Part shown: positions 35,753 to 44,529 of the stretch, one piece after another | Position numbering within the stretch: the first letter of the stretch is position 1 | Layout: every line of letters begins with the position of its first letter | Assembly: GCF_017565645.3 (NCBI RefSeq) | Contig: NZ_CP086136.1 | Location: forward strand, 8,725,501-8,789,500 | Length of the DNA: 64,000 nucleotides | Direction of reading: 5' to 3' | Origin: Bradyrhizobium barranii subsp. barranii | GTDB lineage: Bacteria; Pseudomonadota; Alphaproteobacteria; Rhizobiales; Xanthobacteraceae | Notes under the pieces: generated by a model | The model's database searches: none | What the model was told of the DNA's origin: nothing | Seen by the model: the letters and a program-made list of their open reading frames with translations, nothing else | Position numbers and translations under genes: made by a program

Positions 35753-36010
35753 GAGAGCTATCGCTGAAAGTTGGTGACGGCGGGAATCGGAAAGGCGGCA
35801 TATCGTGGGGGTGCTTGACGCCTCCACTTCTCCACCGAAGGAGCGATATGCCGTGTCAAACGATAACGTCATCCAGCTGATTCAGCCAGGAATCTTCGAC
35901 GATCAACTCACAGAAGTCTTGCGCAACGGGGCACGAGCCCTTCTCGCCAAGGCGGTCGAGGCCGAAGTCGCAGACTTTCTCGGCCAGCATGCCGATTTGA
36001 AGACCGCCGT
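35753..36010 (+). pseudogene. IS256 5' fragment (second copy of the 20667 element)
   Basis: Identical in translation to the start of the element at 20667 (SNDNVIQLIQPGIFDDQLTE ... DFLGQHADLKTA), including the upstream end sequence. Cut at 36010, where an IS3-type fragment on the other strand begins. Confidence 0.85.
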
Positions 36011-36195
36011 TCACATGCACCTGGTAGCGCTGCGCCAGATCCGTCACCGTTGATTGTTCTCGCAGCGCCTCCAGGGCGATCTTTGCCTTCAGCGCTGCAT
36101 CGATTTTTCGTCTCGTCTTCTTCATGGTCCGCTCCGTTTATCAAAACGGAACGGCATCCGCACCACCTAAGCCGCCGGTCCAAAATCCGGGGTCC
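36011..36195 (-). pseudogene. IS3-family orfA fragment
   Basis: ATG at 36125: MKKTRRKIDAALKAKIALEA then LREQSTVTDLAQRYQVH, the HTH start of an IS3-type OrfA, cut at 36011 by the IS256 fragment. The preceding 70 bp include its left-end sequence. Confidence 0.75.
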
Positions 36196-36330
36196 ACTTC
36201 AATCGGCGACCGACACGCCGGCCTCATGCTCCTTCAAAATCCCGATGATCTGCTCGTCCGAAAAGCGGCTGCGCTTCATGCTTTGGTCCTTGTCGTGGGC
36301 CAGAGCGAACTTCAAACTGGATTAAGCCCG
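36196..36330 (-). pseudogene. Second IS3-family orfA fragment (IS407-like)
   Basis: ATG at about 36280: MKRSRFSDEQIIGILKEHEA then GVSVAD, the typical start of IS407-group OrfA. It is cut at about 36200 next to the other IS3 fragment. Upstream it carries the end-like string gaagttcgctctggcccacg. Confidence 0.75.
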
Positions 36331-36611
36331 TGGGGCAAGGTCATAGTCAGCGCTGCCCCAAACTTGCGTCAGAGCCAATTTTGCATGCCGGATGACAAGC
36401 AAGCCATCTACGCTCGGGAGCAAGTAGACAGCCGTGCCGGGGAATGCGCGGCAGCGGCATCTCAATGGTTATCAGCGCAATCATGGGCCATGCAAGAGCG
36501 GCGCCGACGTCAAGCCTCCTCTTCGTCCAAAGCTCGGACGAAGTTGCCGGGCGGTCCTCGCCGGACCTCGGCCTCAGTCAATCGGGCTCCAAACGCCTGC
36601 GCTGCCTAGCT
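36331..36611. other. No gene recognised
   Basis: About 280 bp with only unremarkable frames (for example REQVDSRAGECAAAASQWLS on plus). Nothing I can support. Confidence 0.4.
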
Positions 36612-37649
36612 TTACACTTCTGGATCTGAAATGCGGGTCAGCATCCTCACGTGCGGTCCCGCCCGTTTGAAGATCGGCTCCCAAAACGCATAGGCGTTCT
36701 CGACGAAACTCTCGGTTACGGTGAACTTCGTGAGCGCCGCCCGGTATGCGGCCTGTCGTCGGCAGCCCTGTCCCTCGACAAGGTGCCAGATGAATTGAGC
36801 GACCTGGCGCGTGTACGTGCTCGGACGACCTCGGTGGTTGGGTACGATCTCAAGTCGCATGGTTCCGGTGTCACGCGTCTCCGGTTCGGTGATATTGGCA
36901 AGCCAAATGAAAATTGATGGATCAATGCTCGCGGGATAGCCGTCGCGCTTAAGCTGCCGATTGATGACAGAGAATGCGCTGGCGGCTTCCCTGAAGCACT
37001 CGCTCAGGATGAAGTTCGCCTGATTCTGCAGCTTGCCGCTCCGAAGATCGTCGAGCAAACTGACCGCCTCGCCAGTGAGCCGCCGCATATGTCGCGGTTG
37101 CGACCGCCCCTCGCTGTCGGCTGGTTCCTTCTGCATAGTCAATTCGGCCGCATCCGCGCGAAAACCCGTTGCGGCTTCGTTGAGAACGGTCCGAAAATTG
37201 CCTTCAAGTCTGGAACCGACGACGGTTTTCGACGCCGCTTCGCCTCCCACCCGTGTCTCAACGAGGCCCTTTGCATGGTCCAACGCAGCATTCAGGCCGG
37301 CTTTGATGTTTTCAGAAGCTCTGTCTTGAGAGTCCTCGGCAACTTTCACCATCATCTCGGTGGTAATGTCGGAATCTAGGAGTTCGTCCTTGCGCGGCGC
37401 CGCCGCATTCCGAGTTTCAAGCCCCGCAACGGGACTTGGAGCCGTCGCTTGCCTTGCAAGGATTGTTTGATCAGACGTATTCGAGCGTGTGTGCTCCGAT
37501 CGCGGATTGTAAGCAGCAATCCCGCGGGACAACACAAATAGGCCATCGTCAACGGCTCGGCTCGCCGCCGCGGTAAGCTCCACGAGCGAGCGTCGCGCGC
37601 AGCGCGTCTGCCTAGTACGCGGCTTTTTCGTTTCTTGCGTGTGGCTCAT
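36612..37649 (-). CDS. Partner protein of ParA, unknown family
   Basis: 345 residues from the ATG at 37649 (MSHTQETKKPRTRQTRCARR), overlapping the 3' end of parA by about 38 bp. The N-terminus is very basic. The middle is alpha-helical (TTEMMVKVAEDSQDRASENI; LNAALDHAKGLVETRVGGEA). The C-terminal third is compact (VAQFIWHLVEGQGCRRQAAY ... YAFWEPIFKRAGPHVRMLT). Tight coupling to parA suggests a DNA- or surface-anchoring partner in segregation of a plasmid-like or integrative element. Not a recognisable ParB. Confidence 0.6.
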   Translation of the reverse strand: MSHTQETKKPRTRQTRCARRSLVELTAAASRAVDDGLFVLSRGIAAYNPRSEHTRSNTSDQTILARQATAPSPVAGLETRNAAAPRKDELLDSDITTEMMVKVAEDSQDRASENIKAGLNAALDHAKGLVETRVGGEAASKTVVGSRLEGNFRTVLNEAATGFRADAAELTMQKEPADSEGRSQPRHMRRLTGEAVSLLDDLRSGKLQNQANFILSECFREAASAFSVINRQLKRDGYPASIDPSIFIWLANITEPETRDTGTMRLEIVPNHRGRPSTYTRQVAQFIWHLVEGQGCRRQAAYRAALTKFTVTESFVENAYAFWEPIFKRAGPHVRMLTRISDPEV

Positions 37650-38280
37650 GATCTGACGACCCCTCGACAAGCTTCTTCAAGATCCAGCGCCACAGCTCAC
37701 GAACTTCCTCCGAGGCTCTTCCCTCTCGTGCAAACTCAGTCACGCCTAATCCTGCCCCAAGCGCGTCCTGATGGTCATTGCGCTGCCCGACATAGGGTAG
37801 CGCGAGCACCCCGAGCGAATTGAGCGACGCTGCGGCTTCACTCACGCGGCAGCCCCGCGGTGGCGTCTGAGCGAGGACGAAAGCAAATCGGCGGTTGAGC
37901 CTACGAATAGCAACTAGCGTCGGTATCGCAGCTTCGATGTCGGCCGGACTCGGACGCACCGGGATCAGGCAAAGATCGGCCCTCGCGATGGCGTGCATGG
38001 CCAGTGCATTGTTCGTGGCGGCGGTATCGATAACCGTAAGCCAGACCCCCTCGGCTTCAAGGCTGACGAGCGCCCCTTCTATTTCGGCCGAATCAGCGAC
38101 CCGAACGACCCGGGGATCGGGATGGCCGCGCCGCTCTTTCCATTTTGAAATCGTGCCTTGTGGATCCGCCTCGACAATTGCGACGCGCTCCCCGTTCCCC
38201 AACGCTGCGACTGCAATTTCGACCGCCAGCGTGCTCTTGCCGCTTCCGCCTTTTTGGGTGACCAGAGCAAGGACATACAT
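37612..38280 (-). CDS. parA: ParA-family partition ATPase
   Basis: 222 residues, MYVLALVTQKGGSGKSTLAV with the deviant Walker A KGGSGKST, then VAIVEADPQGTISKWKERRG (A' region), VWLTVIDTAATNNALAMHAI (Walker B type) and CLIPVRPSPADIEAAIPTL. It is the short, single-domain kind of ParA found on plasmids and integrative elements. First gene of a two-gene operon with the unknown partner downstream. Confidence 0.9.
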   Translation of the reverse strand: MYVLALVTQKGGSGKSTLAVEIAVAALGNGERVAIVEADPQGTISKWKERRGHPDPRVVRVADSAEIEGALVSLEAEGVWLTVIDTAATNNALAMHAIARADLCLIPVRPSPADIEAAIPTLVAIRRLNRRFAFVLAQTPPRGCRVSEAAASLNSLGVLALPYVGQRNDHQDALGAGLGVTEFAREGRASEEVRELWRWILKKLVEGSSDHEPHARNEKAAY

Positions 38281-38728
38281 CTCCTACGCGTCCCGGACGA
38301 CAACGACATGAAACGCACGAGTCATCGACATTTAGCCTACCCTTCCCGATGGTGGGTCGCATCAAGGGCGAACGTGGAAATCGCAGCCAAATCGAGGCCC
38401 AGCGGCGAAATAGGTCGGCCAACATCAGCCGGTCCAGTTAGGGGGCCGCGAGAATCACCACGACGTGGCTTTGTAAAATAGCCCATTATTCGGCCGTGTC
38501 ACGGATCTTCGCGAAAGGATTGCTGAGCACTGTCGTACAAGCTTGAAAGCAGAGCCTGCTAGCCTCTCTGGAATGGACACGGCAAGAAGCGGCTGTCGCA
38601 GTTGCAGCAAGATGCTGCGGCCTACCAGATTAGAGAGGTGATCTGCCTGCCAGCTCGAACTATCGAGCTAACCTCAACTTGGGGACAAGCTACGCAATAT
38701 TTTTCGTGCCCTGCAGGAGGACTCTGGG
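38281..38728. other. Divergent intergenic region
   Basis: About 450 bp between parA (leftward) and the outer-membrane relic (rightward). It must contain the parA promoter. I see no gene. Confidence 0.5.
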
Positions 38729-39120
38729 ATGAAGTGCAACAAGCAATTGTCGCTCGCGGGCATCAATGCGTTCGGGACGATCGCTTTTGGCAGCGAAAGT
38801 TCATCTGCTGATTTGCCTGCGGCACCTGTCGTCAAAGCACCGACTCCCGTTTATCCTCGCTTCAGCTGGGCTGGAGGTTACATCGGAGGCAGTGTAGGCG
38901 CGGGTTGGGGTACCAGCCAGACCGACCTCGCTGTGGGCAATACATTCATTGGCGCCCCCGTCAACCAGACTGTAAACCAGCTCATCGGCGGCACTGCCGA
39001 TTTGAATGCGCCATTGCCGCAGGTGCAGATGAACCGGCGGCGTACAAGCCGGTTACAACTTCCATTCCGGTTTGATGGTCTACGGCGTGGAAGGCGATTG
39101 TTTTATGGAGTGGTATCAAG
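38729..39120 (+). pseudogene. Outer-membrane beta-barrel protein, truncated and frameshifted
   Basis: ATG at 38729 with aggagg upstream. A signal-like start is followed by SSSADLPAAPVVKAPTPVYP and RFSWAGGYIGGSVGAGWGTS, the same architecture as the intact protein at 5411. Near 39030 the frame slips; the barrel continues as GGVQAGYNFHSGLMVYGVEG and is lost after 39110. Confidence 0.75.
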
Positions 39121-39542
39121 GGGCGCACTGGATTTATTGATAGGTCGAGCGCGGAATATGATGAAGTCGCATCGCTACTCAAAGTGTCCGCGCTCCTGCC
39201 GAAGTTCTCGATCTCGGCAACCACCAAGCGCAAGTGGAGTTGGTCGGGCGGAGTTGGCAGTCCAGCAGATCCAACAGCCGAGACAAAGCGGTCACATCAG
39301 GAGAGACGCTTTTTGCCTCCTCGAAGAGCGGCAAAAAGCTATGTTTCGTACGAAGGTCAAAGTGTTCGTGTCGGGCTAGCGACAACTGTCGCGAAGCCAA
39401 CATCGAACACAGAAACCCAAGACCAATTCACTCGTGAGCGCTGGCTCAGTTCCTGCACAGCAGCAGCCATCCATGCAGTGGGCGCCCTCTCTGAAGAACT
39501 GTTGTTCGGTAGCGGCGCGGAAAGATCTGGAAGTCTCACGTC
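39121..39542. other. Region with unassigned open frames
   Basis: A plus frame (SAEYDEVASLLKVSALLPKF) and others look partly protein-like but lack start, motif and continuity. No gene assigned. The last part precedes the cytochrome c peroxidase gene. Confidence 0.35.
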
Positions 39543-40580
39543 ATGCGCAAGGCATCGATTGCTACCGTTCTGGTGCTCGTCTCATCCAATGCTATCGCAC
39601 ACGACGATTTGATGAAGACAGCCAAACAGATTTTCAAACCGATCCCTTACGCTATCCCCACGCTAAACGACAACCCCATGACAACCGAGAAAGTGGAGCT
39701 TGGCAAGATGCTGTTCTTCGATCCTCGTCTGTCGGCGAGTGGGATCATTAGCTGCAATACGTGCCACAATCTTGGCACCGGCGGCGTAGACGCGGGTCCA
39801 ACCTCAGTTGGTCACGGCTGGCAACGGGGAGCGCGTCGGGCGCCAACCGTCTACAATTCGGTGTTCAATGTCGCGCAGTTCTGGGACGGACGCGCGCCGG
39901 ATCTTAAGGCACAAGCCAAGGGGCCCGTTCAGGCGAGCGCCGAAATGAATGCGACCGCGGATCACGTGACAAGCACGCTGAATTCGATGGAAGATTATGT
40001 TGGCAAGTTTAAGCGGGCGTTCCCGCGTGATACACCGCCGGTCACCTTCGACAATTTCGCGAAGGCGCTCGAGGCGTTCGAAGCGACGCTCACGACACCA
40101 GCAGCTCCGTTCGACCAATACCTGAACGGCGATGGCAACGCGCTGGATGATCAGCAAAAGGCGGGATTGCAGCTGTTTATGGACAAAGGCTGCGCCTCCT
40201 GTCACAACGGCATCAACATTGGCGGGCAGGATTTTGTCCCGTTCGGCGTGATGGAAAGACCAAACATCAAACTGCGTCCGGCAGCCGACCAGGGGCGTTT
40301 CGCTGTCACAAAGGCCTCTAGCGACCAATACGTGTTCCGCGTGGCCCCTTTGCGCAACGTTGCCTTGCGGGCTCCCTACTTCCATTCGGGTCAGGTTTGG
40401 ACGCTCCAGGAAGCCGTAGGAATTATGAGTGAGGTCCAGCTCGGCGCCAAGCTCAGCGAGAGGGAGAATAACGATATCGTTGCGTTTCTTTATTCATTGA
40501 GCGGCCGTCTACCCAAAATCGAATATCCGATACTGCCAACTCGCACAAAGGAGACGCCGCCACCGTCCTTAGACAGATAG
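39543..40580 (+). CDS. Di-haem cytochrome c peroxidase (CcpA/MauG family)
   Basis: 345 residues. Signal peptide MRKASIATVLVLVSSNAIAH. Two c-type haem sites: CNTCH (about residue 77) and CASCH (about 217). Other family parts: ELGKMLFFDPRLSASGIISC, RRAPTVYNSVFNVAQFWDGR (electron-relay region), LRNVALRAPYFHSG and LQEAVGIMSE. Periplasmic enzyme reducing hydrogen peroxide with electrons from a small cytochrome or copper protein (EC 1.11.1.5). It stands alone and is intact, an unusual survivor among relics. No obvious upstream terminator or regulator site. Confidence 0.92.
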   Translation: MRKASIATVLVLVSSNAIAHDDLMKTAKQIFKPIPYAIPTLNDNPMTTEKVELGKMLFFDPRLSASGIISCNTCHNLGTGGVDAGPTSVGHGWQRGARRAPTVYNSVFNVAQFWDGRAPDLKAQAKGPVQASAEMNATADHVTSTLNSMEDYVGKFKRAFPRDTPPVTFDNFAKALEAFEATLTTPAAPFDQYLNGDGNALDDQQKAGLQLFMDKGCASCHNGINIGGQDFVPFGVMERPNIKLRPAADQGRFAVTKASSDQYVFRVAPLRNVALRAPYFHSGQVWTLQEAVGIMSEVQLGAKLSERENNDIVAFLYSLSGRLPKIEYPILPTRTKETPPPSLDR

Positions 40581-40599
40581 TGTCCTGTTCAGTTTCCTG

Positions 40600-40779
40600 A
40601 GAGCTGACCGAAAGAGGTGAGCGGTTTTGGCCCTGGCCTGTAATTCCTTCGGATTTGCAAAGCTTCGAGGCAGGACACCATGCCGTGGACCAAAGCCGCT
40701 CGTATCGAGTATCAGTGCAGTGGACTGCGTAACGCAAGCGATCTGACCGACACCGAGTGGGCGCTGATAGCCCGCTCGA
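40600..40779 (+). pseudogene. IS5-family fragment (different IS5 group)
   Basis: ATG at 40681: MPWTKAARIEYQCSGLRNAS then DLTDTEWALIARS, the start of an IS5 transposase of the MPWT type. Cut at 40779 by the next relic. Confidence 0.75.
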
Positions 40780-40784
40780 TTCGC

Positions 40785-41110
40785 TGCTTAGCCAGCCGTA
40801 GGCAATGACTGAACTGTTAGGTTGAGGAAGGCGAGCGGATCTACGTTGTTCATCTTCGCTGTCTGCAGCCGTGCTGCGATCGTCGCCCAGGTTCGTCCCC
40901 CGCCGTTTCGCTGCGAGCGAAGAGGCGATTCTCTCTCGTAATTGTTTGCGGCCTAACGACGCGTTCGACGAATGTTAGAGTCTATCTTGATGCGACCATC
41001 GGTCAGGAAGTGTTCGAAGATGGCGCGGCGCGAGACGGCGTAGCGGATCGCCTGGGCCAGTTTTGATTTGCCGGAGATCCGTCGCAAGCCTGCTGCCAGA
41101 GATCGAAGCG
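40785..41110 (-). pseudogene. IS66 TnpC C-terminal relic
   Basis: KSKLAQAIRYAVSRRAIFEH and FLTDGRIKIDSN (DDE Glu region, about 41000) and, in another frame, WATIAARLQTAKMNNVDPLA (about 40860) match the TnpC C-terminal domain. Several frameshifts. It is a different IS66 subtype from the intact copies. Confidence 0.7.
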
Positions 41111-41309
41111 GTAGCTGCAATGACCCGTGCTTTGCCCGGGAATGTCCCATTGCTGATAATGGCGCAATCAACAGAGTTGCCGAACGAAACGTTCCACCCA
41201 TAAAAAAAGAGCCAAGGTGCTCGTTGCGGAAAATTCGTGTGTTGTTATCACCCTTTCCAAGAGCGCCATGACGGCCTCTTGCGAAACCAAGCCAAAGTCG
41301 GCCTGGCCT
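41111..41309. other. Junction region, no gene recognised
   Basis: About 200 bp between the IS66 relic and the truncated end of the ohyA2 pseudogene. It reads through in a minus frame but resembles neither neighbour. Confidence 0.35.
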
Positions 41310-42921
41310 TGCCGATTGCCGCAAGGAGCTTGCGGACATCATAGGTCGAGTTGAACGCCTCCGGCACACCGCGTTCCATGTTGAGGAGCGTGTAGGCGGC
41401 CTTCATCGCCGTGCGAACCGAGTATTCGGTCGTGAAGATGCAATCCCGCTCCGCCGAGTCTGCGGACTGCCCGATAAAGGTGAAATTGACCGCCCCGTTG
41501 GGCACGACAGCTGGCCGGTCACCCGCCTGCCGCGGCATGAAGAAGGAGGTGACATAGGGCATCATCACCGGCTCCGTGTTTGCGGCCGTCGCGGCAGACC
41601 CGGTATCTCCTCGACCGACACGCCGAGGTGATAAAGCCATTCCTGCGTGATTTCCTCGCCCGTGCAGTCTTGCATTGGTTTCTTCACGTGATCGCCAGGC
41701 CGGTCGACGAAAAGCGAATAGAGCCAGACGATGATCTGGTCCCTAGGCTGGTGCTTGAAATGCGGCTGGCGGTTGACGGTCCAGCTGAGCAGCCAGCTCG
41801 AATCTTGCGCCGTGACGATCCCTCCCGTAACGACCTTGCCGCTGAACGGATCGCGTTTGGCGACCTTGCGGATATGTTCCGGAATGCGCGCGTCCAGCGT
41901 GGTGACGGTCGCCGATTCCCACTTGGTTGCAGGGATATTGGCGCCGAAGACGTCCGGGCGGCCGAAGGTGGTGTCCTTGGCCGCAAGACGCCGCCACAGC
42001 TCCCAGGCCGGCGTCGGGCCTTCGTCGAGCCTGGCGGGTGTGTGATGGTCGCCGCTGTCCGAGCTTTCGGTCAACGACCCGACCGTCATGAATACAAGTC
42101 GTCAGCGCCGAGACCGACTCTGTCTGCGACGCCATCCTTTAGCCAGTGGATGCCTGTGGCCTGCTTGCGTCCGGCCTGGATCTCGAAATCGACATCGGTG
42201 ACTTTGATGCCATACCGGAACTTGACAGCCACTTGTACAACGGCAGAATAAGCGATTCATACTGGTTGTACTTCGTGAACTTTAGCGCGCTCAAATCTGG
42301 CAGTCCGCCGATATGATGGATAAACCGGTGGAGATAGAGCTTCATCTCCAGCGCGGAATGCCATTCCTCAAAGGCAATATAGTTCGCCAATAGAGACAAA
42401 AATTGCTGCTGAAGAAATCCTTGCCGAACACTTCGTCGAAGCGCCGTTCTCCATCTCCTGACGAGTGGCAAGAAAAACGGCGATCAATTCGCTCTGCGCC
42501 GGATCGCTCAAGGTGAAGAGGCCGTCGGTATGGGCATACTGTCCCCGATTCACCGTGGCCCCCTGCAGTGAATAGTTCGGATCATCCTTGTTTAACGAAT
42601 AGAACTCGTCGAGCACGCTGGCGCCCCAGGGAGGGGATCGAGCGGAATAGATCCCATAGACACTCGAAATGATCCTCCATCTCGCGGCCGCTTCTGATCA
42701 CGAAGCCCCTTTCCGTCTTCACTCGTCGAGCGCCCCGCCCGGCAGGCTGAGCCGCTCGAGGATGGTGATCCGGTCAGCGCGCATCTGCCCGTCCCGGATC
42801 AGGAAGGCCGCGCCGGAAAGCGCCGCCCGGCCTGCGCCGACGAACCACGCCGTCTTGTTGTCTACACCCTCGCGATTGCGCGGGCGGGCAAAGCTTCGTA
42901 ATTTCCGCGGCTATAATACAT
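41310..42921 (-). pseudogene. ohyA2: Oleate hydratase ohyA2, second copy, shattered
   Basis: Starts [11 protein letters not shown] at 42921, but one T is missing in gaagctttgcc compared with the intact copy, so the frame is lost after 11 codons. Pieces of the same protein follow in several frames: [60 protein letters not shown] and [20 protein letters not shown]. The last conserved residues are [10 protein letters not shown], after which the gene is truncated at about 41310. At least five frame breaks. Confidence 0.92.
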
Positions 42922-42965
42922 GGCAACATCCTATCCGGTTGGCTCGGACAATCAGCTGGCGTTCA

Positions 42966-43715
42966 TCAAAAGATGTTCTCCGGCGCCGGCCATTTGTGCG
43001 GGACGGCGGCCGTCAGACCGCCATCGATGACGATCTCGGAACCGGTAAGGTAACTGGACGCGTCGCTGAGCAGGAACAAGACTGCCTGCGACACTTCGTG
43101 CGGCCAGCCTGCCCGTCCCATTGGGATCGGAAAAACGGAGGAATCGAAGCCCTCGGTCATTGGCGTGGCAATGAAGCCGGGATGGATCGAGTTGATGCGG
43201 ACGCCCGAGGCCGCAGCCTCCAGCGCAGCGGACTTGGTTATGCCCCGCACGCCAAACTTGGAAGCGACATAGGCATGAAGCCCGGCACTGCCCCGCAGCC
43301 CTTCGACCGACGAAATGTTGACGATCGAACCTCCGCCCGCGCGCCGGATGGCCGGCAGAGCCGCCTGCATTCCGAGGAATACACCGGTTAGATTCACGGC
43401 AAGGGTCTTGTTCCACTGATCGAGCGGGAACTGCTCGATTGGGGCCATGCTGGCGACCCCCGCGTTGTTGACCAGCCCGTGCAGCGCGCCGAAGCTATAC
43501 TCGGCGCTCGCGACTGCCTTGGCCCACTCCTCTGGTTGGGTGACGTCCTGACACACATAGATGGCGGACATGCCAAGTTGAGCTGCAAGAGCCTCTCCTT
43601 CGGTACGAAGAATATCAGTGATTACGACCCTTGCCCCCTCAGCTACTAACAGGCGCGCATGCGCGGCACCCATCCCGCGAGCCCCGCCGGTCACCAGAAT
43701 GACTTTTTCGTTCAC
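42966..43715 (-). CDS. Short-chain dehydrogenase/reductase, intact copy
   Basis: 249 residues from GTG at 43715. VTGGARGMGAAHARLLVAEG (TGxxxGxG cofactor loop), the NNAG motif in LHGLVNNAGVASMAPIEQF, the catalytic Ser in IVNISSVEGLRGSAGL, and Tyr/Lys in YVASKFGVRGITK. It ends TGSEIVIDGGLTAAVPHKWP. Classical SDR of about 250 residues. Between two oleate hydratases the natural guess is oxidation of hydroxy fatty acids to keto acids; family alone would also allow hydroxysteroid or 3-oxoacyl substrates. An in-frame extension to an ATG at 43823 exists (see the ohyA1 scar). Confidence 0.9.
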   Translation of the reverse strand: MNEKVILVTGGARGMGAAHARLLVAEGARVVITDILRTEGEALAAQLGMSAIYVCQDVTQPEEWAKAVASAEYSFGALHGLVNNAGVASMAPIEQFPLDQWNKTLAVNLTGVFLGMQAALPAIRRAGGGSIVNISSVEGLRGSAGLHAYVASKFGVRGITKSAALEAAASGVRINSIHPGFIATPMTEGFDSSVFPIPMGRAGWPHEVSQAVLFLLSDASSYLTGSEIVIDGGLTAAVPHKWPAPENIF

Positions 43716-43850
43716 ACGCCTCGTTTGTTCATCGGCGCCGCGAGCGCGGCGATCTCGGTTCCGAGATCGGGTAGCGGCGGGCCGCTTGTGGATCGGAGCG
43801 GGAGAAGGGGGCGCAGAGCACATGAGGTTCTCCGGGAGAGGGCGGGCGAG
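43716..43850 (-). pseudogene. ohyA1: Deletion scar of ohyA1 upstream of intact SDR
   Basis: cggagaacctc ATGTGCTCTGC at 43823 matches the ribosome-binding site and first codons of ohyA1 at 15905 (cggagaacttt ATGTGCTCTGC). The first codons read MCSAPPSPAPIHKRPAATRS against MCSASPVSRLDPPKQAAPRN. Within about 36 codons the frame runs straight into the SDR. So all but the start of ohyA1 has been deleted here, placing the SDR in frame behind the old ohyA1 start. Confidence 0.85.
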
Positions 43851-44051
43851 ATATGCTGTGCAATTCGCGCGCCCAGAATCTGATCGCGAGCTAAAGCTCA
43901 TGCGAGAGCTGCACCAGCCGACCCGGACGTTGCGGCTCGCAACTGCCACGTCGCTGTCTCGTGGGGTTGCGTTTTCGACTGTACGAGTACGCCACGGTTG
44001 ATCTGGACGAATCAAGCCGGCCACACGCGCAATGGCGATGCTGTCGCGAAA
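43851..44051. other. Upstream region of second cassette
   Basis: About 200 bp, presumably part of the original cassette promoter region. No gene recognised. Confidence 0.4.
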
Positions 44052-44115
44052 ACTAGGTGGTGTGGACACTTATCTCATCCATAAGACGATGAGATAGGTG
44101 TCCACACCACCTAGT
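44052..44115. repeat. 28-bp inverted repeat hairpin (joined IS ends)
   Basis: actaggtggtgtggacactt ... and its reverse complement ... ggtgtccacaccacctagt form 28-bp arms with one mismatch around the 8-nt loop cataagac. It looks like two IS5-type terminal repeats brought together by loss of the interior, or a very small MITE. Confidence 0.75.
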
Positions 44116-44235
44116 GCTGGTAGGTGACATCCGGTACGTCTCGACGATAAAAGTTGGTGGCACATTGAGAGTTTGAGTCTCTCGCGAGCCAAGGTAGCCA
44201 ACCCCAGTCTTTGAGGATGGGCTGGCTCCCGTCGC
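44112..44235 (+). repeat. Dispersed intergenic repeat (tggtaggtgc family), copy 5
   Basis: tgctggtaggtgacatccgg, cgataaaagttggtggcaca and the pair gtagccaacccc/gggctggct. It precedes gene 'b', as at 28.1 kb. Confidence 0.7.
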
Positions 44236-44274
44236 TTGCGATGCCACTGCACGGGGGGGCCTAAAGGCCAAGGA

Positions 44275-44514
44275 ATGCACATACTCGAGCCGCATGTCGC
44301 ATCGCTGCGGTCGCAAGCTCTTGTTGTGCTTGCAACCAATCAGGCTCGCGCGGCCGATCAGTCTCTAAGCTTAGTAGACCGCCAAGTCGCCACCCTTTAT
44401 GCCGAGGAGGCTCAGGCAGTGTTAGGCATACTCGATAACTTGAAGCCCAACCTCGGCGCGGAGGAGGCACGGAAGATCACTGCGCGCATACGCGCGCTTC
44501 TAGAGTGGGAGTGA
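44275..44514 (+). CDS. Repeated small gene 'b', third copy
   Basis: 79 residues, MHILEPHVASLRSQALVVLA then LVDRQVATLYAEEAQAVLGI and EEARKITARIRALLEWE. An aagga lies just upstream of the ATG. Open and about 75 percent like the 28.2 kb copy, which argues that it is or was a real gene. Unknown function. Confidence 0.55.
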   Translation: MHILEPHVASLRSQALVVLATNQARAADQSLSLVDRQVATLYAEEAQAVLGILDNLKPNLGAEEARKITARIRALLEWE

Positions 44515-44529
44515 GCGGCAAGCCGGTTT

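Noticed and set aside
38530..38580. Possible tts box (tacaagcttgaaagcagagc)
   Set aside because: Only partly matches the type III secretion regulator site and no type III effector gene follows; the next gene is an outer-membrane relic.
42966..44069. 367-codon reading of the SDR gene from the first possible start
   Set aside because: The N-terminal 118 codons are not SDR-like; they are upstream DNA and the ohyA1 scar. The GTG at 43715 matches the start of copy 1.
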